Below are positions 34,316-43,400 of a stretch of DNA of 64,000 bases, piece after piece. The notes under the pieces are model-generated. The model searched no databases. It saw only the letters and a list, made by a program, of their open reading frames with translations, and was not told the DNA's origin. Positions within the stretch are counted from its first letter, which is position 1. Each line of letters opens with the position of its first letter. Location of the stretch: contig JAFTFL010000005.1 in NCBI GenBank assembly GCA_017449525.1, forward strand, positions 124,001 to 188,000, written 5' to 3'. The stretch is from Bacteroidales bacterium. Its GTDB lineage: Bacteria > Bacteroidota > Bacteroidia > Bacteroidales > P3. The position numbers and the translations under genes are program-made.

Positions 34316-35773
34316 ATGACCACATTCCTACTATCTGTCGGCCTCCTCATAGCAGGCTACGCCCTCTACTCCAAACTCATCGAACGCATCATAGGCGTTG
34401 ACCCAGCACGCCCAACCCCCGCCACCACCATGGCCGACGGCGTAGACTATGTGCCCATGAAGCCCTGGCGAATATTCCTCATCCAATTCCTCAACATAGC
34501 CGGCGTAGGCCCCATCTGCGGCGCCATCATGGGTGCCCAGTTCGGCACCGCCTCCTTCCTGTGGATAGTCTTCGGCACCATCTTCGCCGGCGCCGTCCAC
34601 GACCTCATCAGCGGCTTCATCTCCCTGCGCCACAAAGGCTGCTCACTACCCGAAATACACGGCATGTACCTCGGCAACGGAGCCAAACAAATCATGCGCG
34701 GCTTCACCGTAGTGCTCATGATACTCGTCGGTGCCGTCTTCGTCAACACCCCAGCCGTACTACTCAACCAAAACTTCACCCCCGATTGGAACATCTACCT
34801 CTGGGTCATCATCATCTTTGCCTACTACCTCATCGCCACCCTCCTGCCCATCGACAAACTCATCGGCAAAATCTACCCCGTCTTTGGCCTCCTCCTGCTG
34901 GCCATGGCAGTAGCCATCGTCGTAGCCTTCATCGTCCGCCCCGAAGTGCACCTGCCCGAACTGTGGGACGGCATGGAGAACCGCCACCCCGACGCCGCCC
35001 ACAACCCCATCTTCCCCATGATGTTCATCAGCATAGCCTGCGGCGCAATCAGCGGCTTTCACGCCACCCAATCGCCCCTCATGGCGCGCTGCATGGTCAG
35101 CGAGCGCCAAGCCCGCCCCATCTTCTACGGAGCCATGGCAACCGAAGGCATCGTAGCCCTCATCTGGGCCGCAGCCGCCACCTACTTCTTCCACGACCAC
35201 CCCGAACTCTGCGCCGGCAAAAGCGGCAACGCCATGGTAGGCATCATAGCCGATCACTGGTTCACCCCCGTACTGGCCGTCATCACCGTGCTGGGCGTCA
35301 TCAGCGCCGCCGTAACCAGCGGCGACACCGCCCTGCGCTCGGCACGCCTCATCGTAGCCGACTTCATGCACATCGACCAAAAACCCATCGGCAAACGACT
35401 CCTCATAGCCCTCCCCATCTTCATAGCCGCCGCCGGCCTACTCATCTACTCCCTCGCCGACCCCAAAGGCTTCGACGTCATCTGGCGCTACTTCGCCTGG
35501 GCCAACCAAGTACTGGCCACCGTCACCCTTTGGGCCATCACCGTCTACCTCACCAAACGCCGCAAACCCTACCCCCTCACACTCCTGCCAGCCCTCTTCA
35601 TGACCATGGTAACCACCAGCTTCATCCTCGTAGCCGACAAAGAAGGCCTCGGCACCCTCATACCCCACACCATAGGCTACCTCATCGGCGGCCTCATCAC
35701 CGCAGCCACCCTCCTCCTATTCCTCCTCAAAAAGAAAAAACTGCAAACCGAGGCAATAGACACAGCCGATTAA
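34316..35773 (+). CDS. cstA: Carbon starvation protein CstA-like transporter
   Basis: This 485-residue membrane protein is read from ATG 34316. Features of the CstA family are: an early RIIGVDPARPTPATTMADG(V) region, FLNIAGVGPICGAIMGAQFG, GAVHDLISGFISLRHKG and GISGFHATQSPL-like (ISGFHATQSPLMARCM) motifs, then SGDTALRSARLI and a FAWANQVLATVTLW segment. About thirteen hydrophobic segments are visible. CstA proteins import peptides or pyruvate under nutrient limitation. The length is shorter than E. coli CstA but normal for Bacteroidota. An upstream extension of the frame into the beta-CASP antisense region is rejected. Confidence 0.93.
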   Translation: MTTFLLSVGLLIAGYALYSKLIERIIGVDPARPTPATTMADGVDYVPMKPWRIFLIQFLNIAGVGPICGAIMGAQFGTASFLWIVFGTIFAGAVHDLISGFISLRHKGCSLPEIHGMYLGNGAKQIMRGFTVVLMILVGAVFVNTPAVLLNQNFTPDWNIYLWVIIIFAYYLIATLLPIDKLIGKIYPVFGLLLLAMAVAIVVAFIVRPEVHLPELWDGMENRHPDAAHNPIFPMMFISIACGAISGFHATQSPLMARCMVSERQARPIFYGAMATEGIVALIWAAAATYFFHDHPELCAGKSGNAMVGIIADHWFTPVLAVITVLGVISAAVTSGDTALRSARLIVADFMHIDQKPIGKRLLIALPIFIAAAGLLIYSLADPKGFDVIWRYFAWANQVLATVTLWAITVYLTKRRKPYPLTLLPALFMTMVTTSFILVADKEGLGTLIPHTIGYLIGGLITAATLLLFLLKKKKLQTEAIDTAD

Positions 35774-35862
35774 CGTTACCACCCCACACAACAACCAGGT
35801 AGAACAGCCAGACAGACCAGCACCAACACCGGCACCTGCCACCAAAAACGAAAAGCACAACC

Positions 35863-36693
35863 ATGAAACGTCAACTCACCCTCCTCCTCATGCTGACCAT
35901 AGTCGGCGCCAACGCCCTCCTTGCCGCCAACGGCACACGCAAAAACTCGCGCACCGAAATGGGCATCCACGGCAACGCCCTCTACGTCATCGAGTACACC
36001 TACAACATCCACGGCAAAGGAGGCGACCGCCAACTCATCTGCATCGACAGCATCACCTTCGACAAGCGTGGCAACTTCCAAGACAAAATACGCCGCGCTG
36101 GCGGTGAATACACCTACTACTCCTACTACTTCGACGTCAACGGCTACGCCCTCGGATGGAACGAATACAACCGCGGAGGCCAACTCACAGGCCGCACCGC
36201 CTATCTCAACGACCGCAACGGCAACCGCACTGAGCGCACCGTCTACATGCACGAGCACATGAGCAAAAAAGAAAGCTCCCGCTACGAAAACAACCGCCTC
36301 GTCGAAGAGCAAAGCTACAATGCCAACGGCACCGTAGCCGAAAAGCGCGTCTACAAATACGATGCCCAGGGCAACAACAGCGAGCTCGAATTCTACGACG
36401 CTCAAGGCGAACTGCAGCAGCGCTACCTCTACAAATACGACCAGCGAGGCAACCGCATCGAGTGGCGCTTCTACGATGCCGACGAATTCCTCGTAGCCCT
36501 CACCACCTACTACTATGACGACCACGACAACGTCATCGAGGTATCCTCCTTCAACTACGACGAGCACCTAAACTGGAAGCACAGCTACGTGTACGAGTAC
36601 GACGAAGACGACAACTGGGTGCGCCAAACCATCTTCCGCAACAACAACCCCTACCAAGTCATCGAACGCGAAATAGCTTTCCCCGCCGACTGA
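35863..36693 (+). CDS. Secreted YD-repeat-like protein
   Basis: This 276-residue protein has a signal peptide (MKRQLTLLLMLTIVGANALLA). At least seven imperfect 20-24-residue repeats follow, of the pattern YxYDxxGNxxExxxYDxxG, for example YKYDAQGNNSELEFYD and YKYDQRGNRIEWRFYD. These resemble RHS/YD repeats, which form extended beta-sheet shells. It lacks an RHS core or toxin domain and so is unlikely to be a full RHS toxin. The codon usage is strongly C-ending, which also opens a long spurious antisense frame. The gene follows cstA by 89 bp; function unknown. Confidence 0.75.
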   Translation: MKRQLTLLLMLTIVGANALLAANGTRKNSRTEMGIHGNALYVIEYTYNIHGKGGDRQLICIDSITFDKRGNFQDKIRRAGGEYTYYSYYFDVNGYALGWNEYNRGGQLTGRTAYLNDRNGNRTERTVYMHEHMSKKESSRYENNRLVEEQSYNANGTVAEKRVYKYDAQGNNSELEFYDAQGELQQRYLYKYDQRGNRIEWRFYDADEFLVALTTYYYDDHDNVIEVSSFNYDEHLNWKHSYVYEYDEDDNWVRQTIFRNNNPYQVIEREIAFPAD

Positions 36694-36717
36694 TGCCCCC
36701 CTACGCCTCAGCTAAAC

Positions 36718-36915
36718 AACTTCTACGGAGCAACAATCTTTCTTAACTGCCACAACCATCTGCCTCCACACTTTCATGTATAATACAATCACGGAGAGTA
36801 CAAAGCCGTGATTGGCCTTGAGACAGGAACCATGAAAGGGGTGAAGTCTGGCCGAGCCAACCGCCTTATCTTGGAATAGTTGGACTCGTACTGCGACGCA
36901 TTGATGGAGAATAGG
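36718..36915 (+). pseudogene. DUF4160 relic (in-frame stops)
   Basis: Read in the frame of 36718 the DNA gives NFYGATIFLNCHNHLPPHFH, then a TAA stop (36781), then YNHGEYKAVIGLETG and GRANRLILE, a TAG stop (36877), and LDSYCDALMEN. FYG...PPHFH...YKAVI.LETG...LILE.LD...LMEN is the DUF4160 pattern across nearly its full length. Two nonsense codons and a missing in-frame start make it non-functional. DUF4160 genes are typically followed by DUF2442 genes, as here. Confidence 0.7.
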
Positions 36916-36971
36916 GGAACGCCCCCAAGTGGCGTTCATCCCTCAAAGAGTGAGCCCTTAGGATAATTGGC

Positions 36972-37204
36972 ATGGAGCCCTTCTGGGGAATACCCAAGGC
37001 CGAACATCTTGGTAACTACCGACTCCACTTGTGGTTCAACAAGGGAGAGGTGCGCGATGCCGACTTAGAGCACACTTGGAACGGCGAAGCCCTTCGCCAA
37101 TGCGCAACAAGACCTTCTTTAAACAATTCTCTCTTCCATTCAACACCGTGGAATGGAAGAACGGAGCCGATCGCGCCCCCGAACACCTTTATGCGCATAG
37201 CATC
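36972..37204 (+). pseudogene. DUF2442 relic (frameshifted)
   Basis: From ATG 36972 the frame reads AEHLGNYRLHLWFNKGEVRD and ends near EALRQ; the rest continues in another frame from about 37103: KTFFKQFSLPFNTVEWKNGA, then DRAPEHLYAHS. The combined reading is a full DUF2442 domain (LxVxFxxGExRxxDL...FxxVxxxxxTVxWxNGxDxAPExLY). A frameshift near 37100 breaks it. DUF4160/DUF2442 pairs are often described as toxin-antitoxin-like; here both are dead. Confidence 0.75.
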
Positions 37205-37499
37205 CACAGCCCCAATCCTTATGTAGTTGACAACGAAACGCCCCTGCCCTCAGTTGCAGAGGGCGCTGCTCCTTATTGGAAGCTGAAATAATCAACGACG
37301 TAAGCCCCTATATACCCCGATTCAGACATTCGGAACCTGCAGTACAGTTTCCTAATGAGTTGCTGGTGGTTATCTCATCCGCACTGAAACGGCGGCTTCT
37401 CCCTACTGTTCTGTACTGCACGGCTGGGCGGTTTTCATCGTTCAGCCCTTCTTTTTTTTATGTCGAAAGCGTCGGCGCTGGCCGCCACTGCTCAAGGCG

Positions 37500-38057
37500 T
37501 TACGCCTCCTTCATCCACTCTCCTTCCTTCTCCAGTGCGCTCCAGCAGGAGTCGACGGTGGAGGCTATGCGGAGACCGCAATCGGTGCGGAGCAGGCCAC
37601 GGTCCTGGATGAGATGCAGCTGGGCGAGGAACGGGTCGTAGAAGCCGTCAACGTTCAGCAGTATCATGGGCTTGCCGAGGTGCTGCAGCTGGTTTGCTAC
37701 CATCACCTCGGTAATCTCGTCCAGCGTGCCTATGCCGCCAGGCAGGGCGATAAAGGCATCGCTGTGGGCGATGATGTATTCCTTGCGCTCCGCCATAGAC
37801 GACACGCGCACCAGCTGTGTAACCACCTGCGACGCAATCACCTCTTCGCTGAAAAGGGTGGGTATGACAGCCGTTACCGACCCACCAGCTTGCAGCGCAG
37901 CCGTGCTCACCGCGCCCATCAGCCCGAGATTGCTTCCCCCGTAGACGAGGGTATGGCCTCGCTGGGCTATGTCGATGCCCAGTTGTTCGGCAACATGAAA
38001 AAAGGTTGGGACGGTAGGGCGCGAAGATGCGCAAAAAACTGCTATGTTCATATTCAA
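37500..38057 (-). CDS. LOG family (TIGR00730-type) nucleotide phosphoribohydrolase
   Basis: This 185-residue protein has the LOG signature: MNIAVFCASSRP at the N-terminus, LVYGGSNLGLMGAVS at about 38-52, ERKEYIIAHSDAFIALPGG and PGGIGTLDEITEV with the catalytic PGGxGTxxE. LOG proteins cleave cytokinin or nucleoside monophosphates to base and ribose 5-phosphate and are often misnamed lysine decarboxylases. A second, broken copy of the family is at 53849-54024. Length and motifs are complete. The next gene upstream on the same strand is separated by the locus-3 repeat array. Confidence 0.92.
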   Translation of the reverse strand: MNMNIAVFCASSRPTVPTFFHVAEQLGIDIAQRGHTLVYGGSNLGLMGAVSTAALQAGGSVTAVIPTLFSEEVIASQVVTQLVRVSSMAERKEYIIAHSDAFIALPGGIGTLDEITEVMVANQLQHLGKPMILLNVDGFYDPFLAQLHLIQDRGLLRTDCGLRIASTVDSCWSALEKEGEWMKEA

Positions 38058-38221
38058 TGCATTGCTATCTGTTCTTGTAAATATTATCCTGTGCTGCTAC
38101 CAATCCGGCGGTGCCTCGTCGGAATCCTGCCCGTCGCCTCTTCATTCCGAAGGATGAGCCCCTACCACAACAGCCATTCCATTCAACTCATTTTATAACA
38201 CACCTGTTCTCAATGTCTTAA

Positions 38222-38332
38222 CAAGCCGTACGACACCTTGTCGCGCTGCCGTACGGCAGGGGGCTCTATACTGTACGGCAACGTAAGCTCGGCTGCACGG
38301 CCTAAGGGCTCGTGCCGTACGGGATAGGAATG
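38222..38332. repeat. 22-bp phased array, GCCGTACGGC family, locus 3
   Basis: Cores begin at 38225, 38248, 38270, 38292 and 38314 (spacings 23, 22, 22, 22). Variants include GCCGTACGAC, a degenerate core ending TGTACGGC (core start 38270) and GCTGCACGGC, keeping the central C-G-n-A-C. As at locus 1, the first spacing is 23 and the rest 22. It lies between the LOG start and the CsaA-like gene stop. Confidence 0.88.
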
Positions 38333-38348
38333 ACATGGTCCGGAACTG

Positions 38349-38681
38349 TTAAAATATTGCACTTCCGTTCTGCACCTCACGGTCGGGGTGCAACAGCACC
38401 ACCCCCTCAGAGCTGTCGGCGCCGAGGATGCGCACCTCGCTGCGCACACTCCCTATGTGCATCGGAGCCAGGTTGACACAAAACACAGCCTGACGTCCAA
38501 CCAGTTGCTCGGCCGTGTAGAGGTCGGTAATCTGTGCCGACGAGGTCTTGATGCCCAGTTCCTCGCCGAGGTCAACGGTCAGTTTGTATGCGGGCTTACG
38601 CGCCTTCTTGTTCATGTCGACCGCCATGATGGTACCTACGCGCACCTCTACGCGGTCAAAGTCGTCTACGGTTATCTGCAT
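38349..38681 (-). CDS. CsaA-like tRNA-binding domain protein
   Basis: This 110-residue protein is a stand-alone tRNA-binding OB-fold as in CsaA: FDRVEVRVGTIMAVDMNKKARKP at about 8-30, YKLTVDLGEELGIKTSSAQI, AVFCVNLAPMHIGSVRSEV and a GVVLLHPD strand. CsaA of Bacillus was described as a secretion-related chaperone that binds tRNA; its role in Bacteroidota is unproven. It forms a stand-alone minus-strand gene with no close co-transcribed partner downstream except the repeat array. Confidence 0.9.
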   Translation of the reverse strand: MQITVDDFDRVEVRVGTIMAVDMNKKARKPAYKLTVDLGEELGIKTSSAQITDLYTAEQLVGRQAVFCVNLAPMHIGSVRSEVRILGADSSEGVVLLHPDREVQNGSAIF

Positions 38682-38750
38682 GGTATTCTTAATTCTACTG
38701 CGTTCATCACTTTCGCGCTCCGCGGACAGGCCTACGCCTCCGCACTTGGC

Positions 38751-39242
38751 CTACCGAGAACGCCCAAGTTGCCTCAGTATTGTTTGCCTGGCGTGTTTTA
38801 CGGCCGGTTTCAGGTCGTAGGGCTCTATCATGAGCAGCACTTGGCGCAGTTCCTCAGCCAATTCGGGGTGGAAACGACACTGCATATAGGCCAGCCGCAT
38901 ACAAACCGACCGCACCCCGACGCTCTCCTCGGGGTCGGCCGCATGAGCAAAAAAAAAGTCTATCAACTGGGGGTCTACATCCTCGGCCGTCCAGCCGAGA
39001 TGCGAGAGCACCGTGAGAAGCAATCGGCGGATAGCCGTGTCGGGCGTACCGACCGCCAGCCCAACGAGTTCGGCGCGGTGCGTGCCCACCCATTCCAAAT
39101 CCTCGCCCTTAAGGTGCGTCATCACCCACGCCGCACGGTAGGCCACCTGCCTGTCGCCACTCCTCAACTCGGTGCACAAGGCCTCCCGCTCCTGCACATT
39201 GCCATGCACCGCCGCAGCGCAGGCCACTATCTCACTGAGCAT
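38751..39242 (-). CDS. Alpha-helical (HEAT-like) protein of unknown function
   Basis: This 163-residue protein is read from ATG 39242, which overlaps the upstream MmcQ-like stop by 11 bp, suggesting coupled translation; a longer frame to 39338 would lie inside that gene. The sequence is almost entirely amphipathic helix with Arg/Glu-rich pairs such as REALCTELRSGDRQVAYRAAW and VGVRSVCMRLAYMQCRFHPEL (positions given as about 17-37 and 105-125). The spacing recalls HEAT or DNA-alkylation-repair (AlkD) repeats, but no catalytic residues are recognisable. Its pairing with an MmcQ-like gene is something I have seen as common in Bacteroidales, from memory. Confidence 0.65.
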   Translation of the reverse strand: MLSEIVACAAAVHGNVQEREALCTELRSGDRQVAYRAAWVMTHLKGEDLEWVGTHRAELVGLAVGTPDTAIRRLLLTVLSHLGWTAEDVDPQLIDFFFAHAADPEESVGVRSVCMRLAYMQCRFHPELAEELRQVLLMIEPYDLKPAVKHARQTILRQLGRSR

Positions 39243-39594
39243 GTGGGCAACGCTTTTTGTTGTACTTGGCGCGCACCATTTCGTACGAGTTGCGCGTAAG
39301 CTCCTTGAGCAACGCGTCGGGTGCCGTCGTCGGGTCAATGCCTATCCAGTGCTTCTTTGACTCGTTGATCGGGTCGCCGATGCACGTATGCTGCTCGCGC
39401 AGCGCGACAATGCGCTCAGGCTGACACTTGAGCGACACAACCGAGAACTCGTTGCAGTCAAAGAAAGAAAACATGTGTCCGCAGACGTAAAACACCAGCA
39501 CCGCCTCGCCATTCTTAAATTTAACGAAAGGAAACTTCTCCTCGATTCCCTCGCCCAACGCGAGGCAGTATTCACGGTACTCTTCAATATTCAT
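39232..39594 (-). CDS. MmcQ/YjbR family DNA-binding protein
   Basis: This 120-residue protein is read from ATG 39594 (MNIEEYREYCLALGEGIEEK). The MmcQ/YjbR fold is shown by FPFVKFKNGEAVLVFYVCGH, the CDCNEFSVVSLKCQPERI-like strand, and SKKHWIGIDPTTAPDALL near the end, followed by a Lys-rich tail. The family adopts a double-wing fold used by some DNA-binding proteins but its function is uncertain. A promoter element lies at 39728-39735, leaving a leader of about 130 nt. It is co-transcribed with the HEAT-like gene. Confidence 0.88.
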   Translation of the reverse strand: MNIEEYREYCLALGEGIEEKFPFVKFKNGEAVLVFYVCGHMFSFFDCNEFSVVSLKCQPERIVALREQHTCIGDPINESKKHWIGIDPTTAPDALLKELTRNSYEMVRAKYNKKRCPHAQ

Positions 39595-39727
39595 AGCAAC
39601 ATATCCTGCATGCGCCGCTACACTGTGGGGAGTTCGACGAGGAAGATGCATCGCCTTGACTCGCAGCCCCTCAATTTCCCTCTCCTCACCTCGCATCTGC
39701 CGACTCAACTCGGCGCAAACCGAGGTG

Positions 39728-39735
39728 CAAAGATA
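39728..39735 (-). promoter_or_regulatory. Promoter -7 element for the MmcQ operon (TATCTTTG)
   Basis: The minus strand reads TATCTTTG about 135 bp before the MmcQ start. Confidence 0.55.
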
Positions 39736-40005
39736 CGTCTTTTTATCGGACAACAGCCTGCGCAGCTCTGCAGCACTGGCAAGCAGGCATCCACACATCA
39801 TGATTCTTCCTCCCACCCTTCGTTAACAAATAGGAACTCCTTACTACCAACCCCCTACGTCATCACAGGAAAGTCAACGTACCCGCGTAGGGAACATTCT
39901 CTTAAAAAGCACATTTCGCGCACCGCAACTCTGCCAAGTCTCATGCTAACACGCAACTGCAAACATTCTCCCGCCCATTTCTACCCATGCAGCCGAAAAA
40001 GTGAG

Positions 40006-40421
40006 TACCTTTGCAATTTGAAGTGCGCAAGAGCGCTTTCGCAAACTACTAAACAACAATGCATCATAACAAAAACACCAATCATTCATAGGGGTAAAAA
40101 ACGCGTATTGAGGTTCTTTCGGTACTTTTCCGTCTCACCGTTTCTTGGAAACGTGCAGGCGCAGAGAGTACACCCCCATGTTGCAGTATGCACAACAAGA
40201 AGATAATCGAAATAACGAACGTTCACAAAAACGGACAAACAACAACTATGACTATGCACACATTGCTGCGCCAGACGTATTTTAACGCACTACTTCTCCG
40301 ACTCGTAGGTAGTGCCTCCGGCGTTGCAGCCATGCCCAACCCACACTCCCCTCGCCACGCGAATTCCACATTAACTATCAGCACGAAATACTGCTTGGCA
40401 CACTAACTATCACCGCTCACT
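40006..40421 (+). promoter_or_regulatory. Promoter -7 element and long leader of the giant secreted protein
   Basis: TACCTTTG at 40006-40013 starts a leader of about 400 nt before ATG 40422. The leader has short open frames (for example 40188-40406) with no recognisable product. The region 39736-40005 shows nothing else. A long leader suggests post-transcriptional control, but no known riboswitch is recognised. Confidence 0.45.
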
Positions 40422-43400
40422 ATGAAAAATATCAACAACACTCTAAGAGCTAACAACCGCTCACTGAAGCTCATCTTGTGCCTTTCTGCCATACTGACCA
40501 TCGGAAATATTCAAGCGCAGACCGACTACTCTGGCACATGGTATATCTCCAACGGAAACAACAGCGGCTATTACCTTGTTCCCTCCATTGGAGGATACTA
40601 CTCGGAGGATGACAGCAAGCCCTATATTACCACCTATAAAACAAACAAGGACTATAACTCGATATGGCGTCTTGTAAAAGTTACAGTAGGGAGCGAAAAC
40701 TACTATCGCATTGTTCACAACAATACTGGCCTGTACCTCACCTTTAATGACATTGCCGACGCCAGTAACCCCGACCGACTGCGGCTGCACCTCGAACACT
40801 TCAACACGCCGAGCGATGCCACGCTTTTCATCATTGCCCAAAACTCATCGAATGATGGTATCGGTTTCCGACCCAAAGACTACGATGGAGGTACAAACAA
40901 GCGCTTTTGGTTTGATGTGTCGTCAAGCAATAAAGACAACTACTGGAATAACAATAGCGAGGGCTGCCTCGGGCTGTGGGAGAGCTTGACCGACGTAAAC
41001 AAGGCTGCAAAGTTCTACCTCTACTCTGCCACACCGACGTGCGCTGCCCCAATCATCACCCACGAGGCTGGCTCATTCAGCATCAGCTACCCTTTCAGCG
41101 GAGACGGCGTAAGCATACACTACACCACCAATGGCGACGCACCGACAGCCACCAGTCCAACCTACAGCAGCGCTATTCCAGAGGCTGGCGTAACTATGGT
41201 ACGCGCTATAGCAGTGAAGAGTGGTTATGACAACTCCCAAGAGGCACGGCTCTACAACCCCAACCAATCTTTTCTAATCAAGACCACCGAGACCACCAAC
41301 CAGTCGTACTACATCGTACCGCCTCTGGACGAGACCAGCACCACCGACCTTTACGCCACCACCTCTAACGTGCCCGATGAGAAGATGGAATGGATGTTCA
41401 AGCCCGCCGTACTTTCAGGCGGAGTGCAGTACTACTACCTCTATAACCCGTCCACTGGAAAATACATGTACTGTCATGTAGAGCGAAACAGCGGCAATGC
41501 CATTTTGATGAAGCCTCTCAACGAAGCGGGCACTACCCCTGCCCGCTACAGGTTCCGTCTGTGGGAAGAGGAGGATTACACCCTCATCATCTCGAAACAA
41601 TATGTACAGTATGTACCCTCTTCGAGCAGCAACAATATGCTCTTTAAGAGCAAAGGCGACAACAGCACCGACTATCTCGGACTGTATGCAGACAACGCTA
41701 ACGGACGCTCACGGTGGAAAATAATAGCAAAGCCCACCGATCCCCGAACACTCTCCACCATCACTTTCGCCTCCGACAACACCAACACCACCTACTGGAA
41801 GATACAGAATGTGAACGACAAGAACTACTACGTCTGTCCTCCCACTGCCACAGCAACCAACCAGAGGGCTACGGCAGCGACATCGGGCGCAAACATGGAA
41901 TGGCTCTTGGAGAAGGCCACCGACCCAGACACATGGGTTACCTACTACCATATCCGCAATGGCGAGACTGGCGACTACCTCTACTTCCGAGGTAATCCAA
42001 ACGAAAAAAACGTGTTCTTCACTGCATCGTCAGCCACCCCATCGGCCGACGACGGATTCAAGTTCATCGTTGTCCGTACCGCCAACCAAGATGCCACCAA
42101 CTCGTACAACATCATTCCAAAACAGCTAAAGAATAGTCCCAATCAATCGAATATCAGCCTAAATAGGGACGGCAGCGCATTGCAGACTAAGAACAGTCGC
42201 GACAACAAGAACAGCCAGTGGAACTTTGTGCAGGTAACCAACAAGGTATCACCCCCTGTCTTTACACAGTCCACCTACAACGGGGAGGTAAACCTCTCCT
42301 GCATCACCGCAGGAGCCACCATCTACTACACCACAGATGGCACCGACCCCTCATCATCCTCCACACGGCAGGCCTACACCACGGCCATTACGCCAACATC
42401 ATCAGCACTCAACACCTTCAAGGCCTGCGCCGTAAAAGACGGCATCACCTCCACTGTAGTAACGAAGACCGTTGACCTCAGCACACGCACGAAAGGATAC
42501 TACGTGCTACACAAAAATGGCACAGGTTATCTGAAAGTGGCAGGAGGTAGTGTGAACCTTTCCAACGACGGCAACTTTCAGTCTGGCAACCTCTTTGACA
42601 AAGGCAACTGTATATGGGTGCTGACCGAAGAAGGCTACCTGCAGAACGAATACTACTTCCTCAACGTGGCCAACAACCGCACCCTCTACCTCTCTGTTGA
42701 ACCCACCACACGCTGGATGACCGAGGACGTGAGCGGCACTCAAAAGAAAATCCTCTATATCAACGACGGCATCCGCAACCTCTACCTCGGCTACGACAGC
42801 GGTGTAAAACTCAGCGCTGCTGCTGCCAATGCCTACCGTACCTGCACTGTCAACATACAGGAAGTGAGTTGGTCGGGGCCTAACTCTGATGCCCTTACCC
42901 TCCTCTCACCGCAACTGATTACCTATCTGCATTACTACTTCACACAGAGGATACAGTACAGCTTTGTCAACGACGGCGGTTCAACCGTAAGCCATAACAG
43001 CCACGACCGCCGCGTATATACCACACTGGAATACGTCAGCAGCAGTACTGCCGACAAAGGCACCACTTGGGACATCGACAATAACATCATTTACAACAAA
43101 CAGACTGTAGGTAACATCAGTGTAACCGCCACTTGCAACATGCTGCCAGCCGATCCCATTGCCCGCAGTACACACGCCACTGCTGTAGCCAAAGCAATCA
43201 CGTTCACCTTACAGCCACCCGCCATCACCCCTGACAACGTACACTACCTACTGTTCAACTTTAGCAATGCAAATTACCGATTCCCCTTTGACAACAACAT
43301 ACCCGAAGGGCAGCCTGTCAACCCTTACTGCTCTAAAGCACGCCTCACATGGCCCGAGAATACCGAGATCAGTTGGACAATAGAGTGCGACGAACAGGGA

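Larger units (their letters stand above)
36694..37499. other. Region of gene relics between the YD-repeat gene and the LOG gene
   Basis: The gap holds the DUF4160 and DUF2442 relics listed below. A perfect 10-bp inverted repeat (TGCAGTACAG at 37338, CTGTACTGCA at 37411) lies downstream, and a T-run at 37451-37459. No intact gene is seen. Confidence 0.6.

Noticed and set aside
35776..36567. 263-codon minus-strand frame
   Set aside because: Val/Glu-rich shadow of the C-ending codons of the YD-repeat-like gene.
37614..38198. Plus-strand 194-codon frame
   Set aside because: Antisense to the intact LOG gene.
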